Below the pieces are notes generated by a model. That model was not told the DNA's origin. It searched no databases and saw only the letters and a program-made list of their open reading frames with translations. A stretch of DNA of 64,000 nt from Ctenosaura bakeri. Lineage: Eukaryota; Chordata; Lepidosauria; Squamata; Iguanidae. Position 1 is the first letter of the stretch; every line of letters starts with the position of its first letter. The position numbers and the translations under genes are program-made. Location of the stretch: the NCBI GenBank assembly GCA_948474755.1, contig CAOLHI010001654.1, positions 777,356-841,355 of the forward strand, in the 5' to 3' direction. Shown piece after piece: positions 32,626 to 43,829 of this stretch.

Positions 32626-33529
32626 ATAATTTAGTTATCTTTAAGTGAAATGTGGTGGTTCTTGTATTGTTTTTTAAATTCATTTTTTCTGTAGCCCATG
32701 TTGAGTGTACTTCCAGATCCAGAATCTGGATATTTGTATTTTTCAAATGACTAAATAAATATTCCCCCAACCAAGAATGAACATACTCCCACCAGTAATT
32801 TGCCTGTGAATGAATGACTAAAAGAGGTCAGTCAGCAACTGACAATATTGCAGGAAGGCAATGGATGGCAACTTAAAGATGCTTCTCCATGCCAGCCTTT
32901 AAAGTACACAGGAAAACAGGGCACTAGTCAGGCCTTCTGACCCAGTATTTTCAACACTGACAGGCAGCAGCTTTCCAGAGTTTCAGGCAGAATTGTCCCC
33001 CAAGTCTACTGGAAGATACTAGGGGACTGAACCTGGGATCTTCAGCATGCAAAGCCCTAAGCACTTTGTGCCAAAGCACACAGAGACATGATTCCCCCCC
33101 CCCGCCCCCATAACCTATCACATGGCTGTATGCTTCCTACAAGGGGGAAGGATGGTAATAAGACCGGGAGGGCCAAGCTATCTCTGTCGACTCTAACACA
33201 CATAGTATGGTGGCATAAGTTTCAACATACTGAATATAAACAATCATCTACTTGTTCTGAGATAAAATGTATGCTGAAATACTTTCAGATTCTTCAGTCC
33301 ATTCACTTGACTTCACAGTACAAACGAAGGTCTGAATATGTTAATCTTACTTTTAGTGCAGGTAACAGGCAAACTGTGAGACTAACAAAATTATGTAATA
33401 CGTGTGTTGACCTAACAGGTGGTGTGAAAGAAATTTCCTGTGTCAGATTTAACTGGCCAATAGGAAAGTAGCTGCCATACCTTGTTATGGGTTTTCTGGG
33501 CTTTGAGGCCACATTCTATTAGTATTTTC

Positions 33530-33572
33530 TCCTGACATTTCACCTGCATCTGTGGCTGGCATCTTCAGAGGA
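33530..33572 (-). ncRNA. Hammerhead ribozyme motif, intact core (minus strand)
   Basis: Read 5'->3' on the minus strand: TCCT (33572-33569), CTGAAGA (33568-33562), stem II GCC...GGT closed by a G-U pair, GAAA (33541-33538), T, then GTC (33536-33534) as the cleavage triplet, then AGGA (33533-33530) pairing with TCCT. The conserved CUGANGA and GAAA boxes are both present. Stem III is reduced to the A-U closing pair, as in the minimal hammerheads of Penelope-like elements, which are thought to act as dimers. Confidence 0.6.
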
Positions 33573-33615
33573 TCCTCTGAAGATACCAGCCACAGATACA
33601 GGCAAAACATCAGGA
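33573..33615 (+). ncRNA. Hammerhead ribozyme motif, partly decayed (+ strand)
   Basis: TCCT (33573-33576), CTGAAGA (33577-33583), a TACC stem II start, GGC (33601-33603), AAAA in place of GAAA (33604-33607), CATC (33608-33611) and AGGA (33612-33615). The G of the GAAA box is lost, so self-cleavage is not expected. Confidence 0.5.
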
Positions 33616-34523
33616 GAAAATAGTAATAGAACATGGCCTTATAGCCCGGAAAACCCACAACAACCTATGGATTCTGGCTGTGAAAGCCTTCGACTTTACA
33701 GCTGCCATACCATTTGGAATAACTGTGAACAGGCTCTTGGTAACATCTGGAGAACAGAGCAACTGGCCTTTTCCCTTATCAGACTCATGGGAGATATAAA
33801 ATCAGAACTGTATTCGTTCTTGTGTTCTGACTCTCTTATATAAGTCTGTAGGTTCTTAATTAAACCCATAAACCTAAATAGATCGGTCGGCTGTCCATTT
33901 TAGGAAATAGCACCTTTGATGTAAAATCCGCTTCACAACTGCTTTCCACAATCTGAGTCTGATAGAGAGCTGCCCTCTAGGGTGGAAAATAGAAAGGTTG
34001 TGTGGCTTGGTTATCTCTTTCATTTACACAAAATGTTACCGTCATTTAAATTGGCTGTGAAGCTCCTAGGGCATCAATATTTCCAACTGAATAAGTATAC
34101 CACATAAGCAAAACCCTGATTTGTCCTAGCTGTGCACAGTGTGAGTGCTGATAATAAGATTTTGTTCTAATTAATGACTTCCAATTTTCTTAGTTGTTAC
34201 AAAACAGGATCTTTCATGCATAAACATAACTGTAGCAGAATTATGCCATCTTAACTGGAAACTGCAAATCTGGACAGAGAAATTACACTGTTAATCATGT
34301 AGAAATTTTCATTCTATATATTGCCAACAGCACAAAGATCACAACGTTAACTGTGGGGCATCTATAACACCATATTAGTACACTGAACTGTGGCTGCCTG
34401 ACAACATGTAGTCTTTCATGGAGATGGCTGATTTGGTATAAAGCAGAAATGTTGGAGCATTATTACAATTTTTCTCCATCTGCTTTTAAACTCTTTCACA
34501 TGCAGGTAAGACTTCAATTCTAG

Positions 34524-35040
34524 CAGTGATGTATTTAAGTCTTTTACTCCAAGTCTCAAGTTCTTGCAAGATACTTTCAAGTCATTTCTTCAGTCTAGGA
34601 GCCAGTTTCTTAGGTGAGAAGGAGGAGCCTTCTTACTTCCCATTGCTGAAGTTTCAAAAGCTTTAGAAAGAAGGATCTTTCCCTGGGTTCTGGGGGCAAG
34701 TCTAGTAGACCATTAGGAAAAGTTTCAGAAGGCTCCTTTGATATGCACCAGGGACAGGCTGCCGAGCAGACCTCTATCCCACCTCAAGCCTGTTGCCTAA
34801 CATGTTTGCTGTTCCCCTTCAAGAAATGGCCCAAGCTTTCGGCTTGAGACAGATCATCACATGACCAGTAGGCAAAAAGAGATGGAAATGTTGTTCAAAG
34901 CTGTAAGGTTTCTGGATGAATGTGTTGTGTTATTGAATCAAGGGCAACACGTCAGTCACTAAAAATATACAAGTCATGAGTCAAGTTGTGTGTCATTAAT
35001 TGCTGAGTTCGAGTCAAGCCACTTGGGTGCAACTTCACTC
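34524..35040. mobile_element. Non-autonomous hAT-like transposon, copy 2
   Basis: It begins CAGTGATGTATTTAAGTC and follows the element at 129-962 through the TTGCAAGATACTTTCAAGTC, GCTTCAAAAGCTTTAGAA-like and ACTAAAAATATACAAGTCA segments. It has only one of the GGATCC/GAGCCTTCTTACT units that are triplicated in copy 1. The right end is worn and no target duplication is evident. Confidence 0.65.
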
Positions 35041-37869
35041 CAAGTCAATTGAATATGGAACATTTGGTCCATCAGGCAAGATTGATTTTCTTGGAAAATA
35101 TCTGTCTTGTCACTTTATAACTCCCATCCTTTCCCCCAAAACTGAGACTCAAGGTGGCTCAGCTCTGTGACTAAAGTGTGTCTGAGGGCTTAGACAGACA
35201 CATACAGCTGGAAGTCTTATAAAAATCTGTACTGTATACTGTATCATTACCTAAGCTGCTCTTGTGTCCCAGACAGGCTGGGAAGATGGCATGGCCCTTG
35301 GGTTGCTATGATGCCAGGTCTGGATTTGACCTTCTCTTGCTACTGCTGCTTCTCCTGCCTCTTGCTACCATCCACCCACACACAATGGAGAATAAGAGAA
35401 AGAGCTGCCAAGTCAGTAGGTGCCGCTGGAGACAGCTCTTCCTCCTCCTGAGCATCAGCCATGCCTGTGATCCAGAGAGTGTGGATGAGTAAGCAAGCAG
35501 CAATGGGAGAGGAGAAGCCTCCACATGTTAAATAACTCCCTGAGATGCACAGAGCCAGCAGACAGAGTGAGGAGGCAGCAGGGCTGAAGTATTTCACAGC
35601 AGAGCCAATGTTATGCAATCAAATGCTGACCGTATGCTTCTAACATTGTTTTAAAGGAGATAAGAAAAACAGTCCTCCTGATTGTCTGAGTAGGACTTTA
35701 GGGGCAAGAGGTGTCATGTATAAATCCTGTAACACAATCACTTCTTCAAGTAGTACACAGCACCATTATTTACACTGCCAGGCTTATTAAGGCAATGATG
35801 TACTCCTGGCAACACAGACATTGAGTCATGTGGCTGGAAAAGGGAAATATAAACAAAACCCCATATTATGCTAGCATGGGGAATCCAGTGCATGAACTGC
35901 AGATGGCATAATGTGATTCTGAATAACTCACTCATTGTTTGTAGGAAATGAAGACAGTTAACATCCATCAGTGGTGGGTCTTATGATGATAAGAGAGATA
36001 TTTGAAAGTGCATTCCATAGCAGCTTCCTTCAGGGCTTCCACCACTGACACATGCCATCAATAGCGTTCTGGTGCATTCTGAGGTTTTTATTCTGTTTAC
36101 TGTCTTGTTGCTTGGTGAATACACTGTATTCTATTTTCCCATATTTTTATTAAAACATGTCAAACATACACTAAGTGATAGCTCTTGTAGGAACAGATGA
36201 TGCCAACAGAATGGCTGAGCAAGGCTTTAAAATACTGTTAGCTACAGGTGAAGAACCTGGTGCTCTCCAGATGCTACTAGATTACAGGAAGACTGTTCAT
36301 GCCTGACCAATGGCCATTGCTAGGACTGGCAGAAGTTGGGGTCCAAAATATCTAGAAAGCACCAAATGGCCTACCTCTGTTGAAGCCCAAATCTACTATC
36401 TGTACATTAACCTCATTAGGTCTAGTCCTGTGCTCTTGAGACAGCATCAGAAAACAAACATATTCCTTTTTTTCTGTGTGACACCATGCTATTGTGTCCT
36501 GCCTCAAATGAGAAAAGTGGGATATAAATTAAATATTAAATACACAGATAAATCTATGCAGTTGTGAAGAGCACCAAATGAGACTTGAGTCACTTGACAT
36601 ATATCTTCCATTAGCAAGCTTCACAGTACAGAAAACTAGTCCTGATCATTTAAAAATCTTTTCTGGCAACCACTTTGCCCCACCTATATAACTTCATGCC
36701 CAGACTGAGCCCCAAACTTAAAATGAATGGTGAGCATTTGTTATCAATTTTCTATCTCTGAGATTTATGTTTGGAACAAGAACAGGGTATAAGAAAGTCA
36801 GTCTTCACCCTTTCTGGACCAGTGGGCACATTTGAAAGGTTTGGCAAATGTCGGGTTCCTGTACCAGAATGGCTGACCAGGAGTTTTCTGTCTGTTTAAA
36901 AAATGGATGAATGGCTGGTCACAAAACATCAGTTTCACAAACCGATGAGGCTCAGATACAAGCAACAAGACCAAGAACCTGAAAAGTGGGATCTAAGTAT
37001 CAAACAAGCTAATCCTTTGAACCCGCAGTTGTCTGCCCAACAGAAGTTCATTTGATGCCAGAGCACAGAATACAATCACTCATTTATTTATTCAGGATTA
37101 CCCCCACCTTAGTCACACACACTCTCTTTTACTCACTCACTCACACACAAATACAACACATGGAGAGACCCATCCTTCCTCACTTTCTTCTGACTTTGTT
37201 TGGATGTATTTGAATCTCTGTGGCCCCCAGAAGAATAAAAATGGCAGGCAGCTGGAGGTAAACGTCATTATGAAGCATTTCAGTATATATATATTTTTTA
37301 AAGACCACAAGTATCATCAAGACACACTGAGGGTAAGGGGGAGGTGGTGCCCATCAACACTATATACAGGCTACCTCCAGTGTAAAAAGTCCAAGCAAGT
37401 TTACAAGGATCTCTTGAGGAAAGAAGGAGGAGGAGATTCCTGGTGTCATTTGGTAAAATGTCATTCTGTGGACAAAAAATAATCCAGTTTCTGGCAGGTA
37501 CTCAAATGAATTCTGTTAGCATGTAAGTGATAGGCAAAGGTGTGTATAAAATGTTCAGCTATCCTGTTCATTGCAAGATCATATGGGGCCCACTACATAC
37601 TCTCTTCCCAGATGAAAACCAGGACTAATGTGGCCAAGCAACTGCAAAAGTGACCAAGGACAAAGAGCACACAAGTTAAGAGAAGCTGCCACAGTTTGCG
37701 CTTGTTAGGCAGCATTCAATCTCCTTGCCTCCTCTCCCCTCTGCTGAGTCAATTGAACACAAAGTACTTTACTTTGAACCCAGCTTGCAACAACTGAATT
37801 AAACTGAGGATGGAGGGGGAAAGTGGGAGGAGAGAGAAACTAGGGCATTTTAAAAGCAACTGTAAAGTG
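35041..37869. other. Intergenic stretch, no gene recognised
   Basis: A poly-leucine ORF near 35.3 kb arises from CTGCTGCTTCTCCTGCC-type low complexity. A palindromic MITE-like repeat (CTCCAGATGCTACTAGATT... and inverted partner) lies at about 36247-36360. Nothing else is supported. Confidence 0.45.
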
Positions 37870-39600
37870 GAAAAACAAAGTATTAAATGGGACTGTTCTT
37901 GCCCAGTTGGGACAATTGGAGAGTATGCCACTGTATATGCTAGGTGCCTTTAGCTCTATGAGCTCTCATTCAAAATTCATCCAATTGAGTCTTTGGGAGT
38001 CTTGTCCTTGGTGTGTGTTCAGCAGCTTAGGGGGCATCAGAATATTTAATAGTTTTTCCATGAGGGCCAAATGTTGGATAGGCTTGTCAGCTGCTGTTTG
38101 AAATTGCAAAATCGCCAGAGATGGATGTGGCAATGGACTACCTCCAAAGTGTACCTGCTATCAGTGTGTATGTTAATACACTTTGCCTCTGCTAGGTAAC
38201 AGGCTCTGATCAAGGCATAAAATTCAGCTGCTTGTGCTCTCCATGATCTTGGAGTAGCTGCCGCCTCTAATACCTCCAACTTAGGCCCTTTTCGCACGGG
38301 CCTTTGCTCGCGCGACAGCCCCGTGAGCCTCGCGGGAGTGGGAGCGTCGCTCCGCACGACGCACTCCCACTTCCGCCCGGCTCATGGGGCTGAAGCGGCG
38401 CAAGCGCGGGTTTTTTGATTTTCGCGTCCAAGCGAAAATCACCCCGCGCTCGCGCAACGCTCCCGGTGCCCACCCGCACTTACCTTTCGTGCGGAGCCTC
38501 CGGGAGCCGGCCGGGTCGCGCTTCCTTCCCTCCGCCCCTGCGGAAGGAAGGAGCGGGGTGGGGAGGTAGCGCGACGGACGAGACGCCCGCTTCGCGCGCG
38601 CGTGGGGGCGACGCAACGCTGCCCGCTTCGCGCGCGCGGGGGAGAAATCCGGCGTGCGCGGGGGGGAGGAATCCGGCGCGCACGGGGGGGAGGAATCCGG
38701 CGCGATGCCGCCCGCTTCACGCGCGCGCGCGGGTTGGGAATCCGACACGAGGTCTCCCGCTTCGCACGGGGGGGAGGGCGGCTTGCGCAGCAAGCCTCCT
38801 TCGGTGCCGCTTCCCCGCTGGTTCCTTCGCCTGCGGAAGGAAGGAGGGGGAAGCGGCAGCCTCCCGGATGAGCCTTCTTGCGCTTGCCGGCCTCCCCCAC
38901 TTGCGCTAGAAGCCTCAGTGCGGAAAGGGCCTTTGTCACAACTGCATGTTACTCTCTTATGTTCAAAGTAGTAGGAACTTCTATCTGTGCAGAGATTCCA
39001 GTCCACATTTTGGATTGGGTCCTCTGTGGGGTCCTCTCTTACTGACGTCACAGAGTCCAATGGTTCCAGAGAGTTATGGGAGTCTAGGGGCACTGACAGG
39101 TCTGGCAGGAGGGTGGCTGGGTTAAGTGTTGGAAAGTAAGGTATTGTTGGAAAGTAAGGTCGGGATCAGCCAGAAGTTCTGCTTCCAATTGCTGTTATTG
39201 GTGTACTAAGAAAACCTGTTTATCAACTTTCATTAATATAGCAATCCTTAATAAATAAATCCTTTCCTTAATAAGACAATCGGTTAATGGGAAGTCCAGA
39301 CGATAGTCCCAGAGTGAGAGTTTTGCTGCCATGAGCATATAAGTACAAGTAATTCCCTGGGCTATTTTTGAGAGTAAAAGGCAATAGGATAATGACTAGG
39401 TCCCAATTTCAGCATGAGTACGCCACTGGCCACCCCTAGTCATTCAAGAATGAACAAATGGAACATCCTGTTATATTTTGGAGGGCTTAAAGATTTCATG
39501 GGGACCAGAGACAAAGGACAGTAAATCATGGGAAACAAAATTTCAAATCCATTAACGGCATAAAAGTAACTTCCATTGAGACCCAGGCTAACTCTGCTCA
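37870..39600 (-). pseudogene. Gammaretrovirus-like endogenous pol relic (RT end and RNase H)
   Basis: Read on the minus strand from about 39.5 kb downward, short segments align with class I retroviral pol: a VAY...KTLTLG-type thumb/connection segment, then NPATLLPD at about 39120, a TDRSS version of the first RNase H aspartate motif near 38.98 kb, AAEFYALIRACYLAEAK with the catalytic Glu, and HTDSRYTLEVVH with a catalytic Asp near 38.16 kb. A downstream HTKDKTP segment near 37.98 kb matches the end of RNase H. Stops, frameshifts and a 648-bp MITE (38284-38931) interrupt it. No gag, env or own LTR in this orientation was recognised. It is a dead fragment. Confidence 0.75.
38284..38931. mobile_element. 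GC-rich MITE inserted in the retroviral relic
   Basis: The ends GGCCCTTTTCGCAC and, inverted, GGCCCTTTCCGCAC match at 13 of 14 positions. Flanks are TTA and TTT, a possible worn 3-bp PIF-type duplication. The interior is packed with CpG, CGCGCG runs and tandem GGGGGGAGGAATCCGGCG units. Pol-like coding sequence resumes on both sides, which fixes the boundaries. The long ORFs here are by-products of GC content. Confidence 0.7.
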
Positions 39601-39662
39601 TGCAGGGCTGACTGTCCCTTTCTTAGGCAGAGAATACTGAGTTTCTCAAGAAGTCTCTGTAC

Positions 39663-40857
39663 TGTTACATCTGGGAGAACAGACATACAAGGGGAGATGG
39701 CAAATAGGTGAGTTTTTCCCTTAGAGTAATAATGGCTTTTGCTAACAATTTCAGAAATTACATCTGGGGTTATATTCTAAGATATTTAAATTGAACATTT
39801 AAGATTTAAATTCTGCACTTGCCTGGAAGGTACAGGCTTGAGATTTCAAGGACAGCTGAAAGATTCCTTTGCATAGTTCCCTTGCAAAGTTTTTTCATAC
39901 ACAATTCTGGGTTTTTTTAGTTTTACAAGGTGTCACAGCCTTCTCTGCCAAAGTGTTGATATCTCACTGGAAAACCCTGTTCTGAGGTCTACAATTTTGA
40001 TATTAAAATATGATTCAATATGCCTGAGAGGTCACCGGATGGGCACATAGACAGCAATGGTCAAAGATAGAAAACCAGGTCAGGCCAGTAAAATCCCCAG
40101 TCATGTAGCCCCAGGAGACCTCAAGATGTGTAAACCCACAATAAACAAAGGGTCCTCAGCCCCTGAGAAGACGACTTGAGGGGATTAGCATGTTTGCCCC
40201 AAGTTGAGCAAATATTCCATCGGGCGAGGACCATTTACATGAAGTTACACCACAAACTAACACAGCCGAAGATCCTGAGACTTTGGCAACACCTTGCAAT
40301 CCCATCACACAAAGGAAATTACCATGGTGGAGCTTCGTTATCACTCCAACACCCATTGTTCTCCCCGGGAAAGGATTAGTCCTTAGGTGCTTTTCCCCCT
40401 ACAAATAGTCCCAGTTTTTGAGTGGTTCTTTGGATCACTTCTGGTCATCCCAGCAGATCGTTATTCCATCCGTTGAGTGATCCCCTCAGCCCTCTCTGTG
40501 CTGATCCCCACTTCTTCACTGTTTTTCCCAGACCAAGGACTTCAGGAAAAAGGTGCAGTATTACCCCAGCTGCTGCAACCCCCCCAATACTCCCCTATCC
40601 AATTTCTTCTCTTTTGTTTCTTAATAGTTCTTGGGTGTTTGTGTGTGTGTGTGATTGCATTGGTGCGTGAGACCTGCATTCTATAAAATCATTTATTGGA
40701 CATTCTTGTTTGGTTTTTGGCTTGTCCTGATCCTGTAAAAACTGGGTAAAAAGACCCCGCTAGGTTACCCTGCCTCTTGCATTGCTATAGCTTCCATTCC
40801 CCATCACGTGGAGCATATTGAGGTGTCCCTCAAGGGACCCCAGAAATCAGGGTAACA
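39663..40857 (+). repeat. Retroviral-type LTR, start uncertain
   Basis: The 3' part (about 40200-40857) parallels the solo LTR at 43830: a TTGTTCTCCCCGGG segment, a CTACAAATAGTCCC promoter-like site, a TTCTTAATAGTTCTTGGGTG region with TG repeats, and an end in GGGACCCC...GGGTAACA. A TGTTAC at 39663 could be the matching start, but no target duplication confirms it (GTAC at the left, GTGT at the right). Confidence 0.45.
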
Positions 40858-40962
40858 GTGTGCTGGTGTATCATCAAACTACAAAGCCCAGGATTCCATA
40901 AGGAAAGAAAATATGCAAAGAAAATCCAGTTTTGACCTGGATTATCTCTCCACTGTAGTATG

Positions 40963-41030
40963 TGGCCCTGTTTACACAGGCAGGAAAATGTGGGATTCAT
41001 CCACATTTTCCTGCCTGTGTACAAAGGCCA
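40963..41030. repeat. Near-perfect hairpin (20-bp perfect stem, 7-nt loop)
   Basis: Bases 40974-40993 are the exact inverse complement of 41001-41020, with GATTCAT as loop. The pairing extends outward imperfectly to TGGCC/GGCCA, giving about 30-bp arms. The GGCC ends suggest a tiny MITE. Confidence 0.8.
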
Positions 41031-42394
41031 TTCATGACATTTTCAATCTGGGGAAAAATGCTGAGGCAAAATTAGGACAAATGTCCTGGCCAGATTTCTT
41101 CAGAAGGAGGTTTGCCTTTGCCTAGGCTTTTGCTAAGGCTAAGAGAGTATGTCTTACCCAAGATTATCCTTCTTTCCCTTGCTGTTTAAACCCTTTTTAA
41201 AAAAAGGATTTGAAAGATTTGAGATTCGTGAGATTCATGGATTCCCTGAACCTTTCAGGGATTCGGATCTGGATTCAAATTCAGAAAATTCTGGATTTGT
41301 CCCATCCCTAATAGGAATCATTCATACAATAACATCCATCTCTGTTATGTTTGGAGGCTCCTTAAACTAGAGAAGCAACAAATTGCCTTCCTGTCCCCAT
41401 CTGAGGTAACACACGTGTGGTATTTTCATTTGAACTATTTCTGTCTAAGGTTGAACCTACACAGGTGAAATCATGTATCTTTACCTTGAACTCAGCCCTG
41501 TTGCAGGACATGGCATTGTTCTTGTTCCAGTGTGAAAACACTTCTTTTTGATTCCTTAAGGTAATTCTAAAAACTCTCCAATTTACTCCATTGTTTTATG
41601 GAAGAACCATTTTTTAAAAACCTGTGGTTTGACCCTCAAATTGGGATTGGGGTAGAATCGGGCTGTGGGGAGAGTGGTGACCACCTGGTGGACACAGAGT
41701 CAATGGGGAAGTGTCACCTAGGTTCTTGTTCATCTACAAAAGGGCTAGAAGGGTCAGCACCATTTTTTTTTCTTTTCTCCTTCTTTGCACTCTGTACATA
41801 CATGAAGGTGCGACTCTTTGATCTTTGAACATTTGCTTGCCTTTAGATGACTTTTTAAGCAGGGTGACAGGGGAGGGCTCTCGTGGCACAAACACTATAA
41901 CACACTTTCCTGGGAGTAATCACTATTGAACTCAGTAGGAAATATGTCTGAATAGACCTATATAAGATTGCACTATATGCTGTCAATCCCACATCCACTT
42001 TCCTAGGAATTAAATTTTAAAAACAAAACAGAAAATTAAAGGGACAAAGACAATACATGTGGGGGCTGGGGTAATCACCCAGGTATGCACCCAATCCAAT
42101 GAGAGTGAAGGTGGGCAGTCCCAACAACAGAAAAAAGAGAAAGGTTATTTGATTGTGTGAATATGAGCATGCATGATGGGAACAAAAAAAAATACAGCTG
42201 CTGTGGTCATGTAACCAGACATAAACCAATATGGAGAACGTATGCGCACAATAGAAACACCTCCTTGTACCAATGTGACTATATGATGGGGTCCCATGTG
42301 GCTTTCCAAGCTGATTTCAGTTTGGATTAAAAGAGGTGTGTGTGGCAATAAAGAGGCAAACCAGTGACCCCTGTGCAGTGGAGCTGGGATACAG

Positions 42395-43030
42395 TTCAGT
42401 TCAGTTTATTGTATTTTAGCAACCAGCTGTTATACAAAAACATTTTTAAAAAAGTAAAAAGAAAAGTCAAATTAATTTACATGTAATAGTTAATCTACAA
42501 TAGATTAATCACTTTCTATGTCACCCCTTACACTTTATAGCATGTAATTGTAATGCTTTAACAAGAAATTTAGATGTTCTAAAAGATACATATTTCACAG
42601 CATCAGATAACAGAAAACAGAGCTTCACAGAAGAAGAATTTTCCTTAAGGGATTTCAATAAAGGAAAAATATAGTTATTCCTAAAATCATTATAAATAGG
42701 GCAGCCAAACAATACATGAGTGAAATCTTCTGTTGAGACAGAGCTGCAACCACATATTCTGTCCTTCATAGGAGCACTCTTATATTGGCCCATCTGATCT
42801 GCCAATGGGAGAACATTCAAACTGGCATGCAGAAATTTTAATGTTTGGAAGATATACCAGGTAACTTGGAAGAGATAGATACAGTGGGGTAAAAGAAATA
42901 AAAAAATTGTTGGATTGGCAGGACTCATCTGAGATTTCCTCTCAGTGTCCTTGGGTCTTTGGAGAATTAGTACTTTCACTCTGACATTCCCTTGAGTCAA
43001 AAGAAAGGGGACTGAAAACCCCAAATTCAC
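42395..43030 (-). mobile_element. 5'-truncated LINE with 15-bp target duplication
   Basis: GGAGCTGGGATACAG (42380-42394) and GGAGCTGGGACACAG (43031-43045) flank the insert with one mismatch. On the minus strand it encodes the C-terminal part of a non-LTR reverse transcriptase with a Cys/His motif (ICGCSSVSTEDFTHVLFGCP, about 42770-42710), then LLSDAVKYVSFRTSKFLVKA, and ends in a 3'UTR finishing AATAAACTGAACTGAAC. CR1/L2-related clade likely; exact clade not determined. Confidence 0.78.
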
Positions 43031-43768
43031 GGAGCTGGGACACAGCACTCGTGTAGCTTCAGTCTAAGATATGCATAGTAGACTTCCATCCATTCTGATG
43101 CTCAGCATTCCTGAACATCTTGGGCTTTATTGCAGACTAGTTAGAAGAGCAACAGCCTGCTCTGATATGTCCTTTCAACTTACTGTGTGCTGATAAATTG
43201 CAGTATACAGCAGTCCCTCACCATGAACACAAGTCTGATCTACTGCTTCTTCTTATCCGTTTTTAAAAAGACATAAAACTCAGAGGAAATTCCCAACACT
43301 CAGGAATTCCACACCCCTGTGAAATCAAAGCTCCCTCTCTGAAGTGCCCTTTTAGTTCTGATTTGCCCCAGTTTAAATTTTGGGAAATCAAAATGCAGAC
43401 TTAAATGATGTCTGTGTTCTCCTCTAGACTCCATAATTTGTTTTAAGCAAAATACCTGTTTTAAGCAAAATCTGTGCCCATACAACAAATGGCTTAAATA
43501 GGCCTGTTACATTAAGGTGATCCAGCCTTTCAAGCTCTTGTGTGGAAAGAAAGGGAGGGCTCAGATTCTTAGGAGAAGGTAACTCTAGAGGTCTGAAAAC
43601 TGTTTTAACAGACTAAAAGCTACAAGAGTGGAATTTAGGTCTCACTTTGTTTATTTTAAAGGGTGGGGTGGGGTACACCATATTCATACAGCAGGAAAAG
43701 TTTAAAATAATTCTGTGGTTTTAGTTATAACTGCATACTCTCAAAATGTACCAAATTGGCAGGCACAG

Positions 43769-43829
43769 TGTCAGAATAGCCTCCATATATATATATTAAT
43801 GGGATATGTAGTCTGTAGTAGGTAGCATG
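43769..43829 (+). repeat. 5' LTR of element 2, first part
   Basis: Matches the first part of the LTR at 52837 (ATTAATGGGATATGTAGTCT). It is cut by the solo LTR at 43830; its last four bases, CATG, are the target duplication. Confidence 0.85.

Larger units (their letters stand above)
33482..33699. mobile_element. Penelope-like palindromic element with 12-bp target duplication
   Basis: AGCTGCCATACC occurs at 33470-33481 and 33700-33711 and flanks the insert. The insert is an inverted repeat of two arms of about 90 bp (33485-33572 and 33573-33662) meeting at GGATCC, followed by a tail with GAAAGCCTTCGAC. Each arm contains a hammerhead-like motif. Hammerhead motifs and inverted terminal arrangements are known from Penelope-like retroelements; the family assignment is inferred from this and from memory of similar repeats. 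Confidence 0.6.

Noticed and set aside
35262..35492. ORF with a run of leucines resembling a signal peptide
   Set aside because: The leucines come from CTGCTGCTTCTCCTG low-complexity DNA and the rest has no family likeness or splice context.
38281..39093. Minus-strand ORF of 270 codons
   Set aside because: It runs from retroviral pol relic into the GC-rich MITE. Its length comes from high GC in the MITE, not from one gene.
39663..39668. TGTTAC as a certain LTR start matching GTAACA at 40857
   Set aside because: The flanks do not form a target duplication and the 5' part has no seen similarity to the 43830 LTR, so the start is left uncertain.
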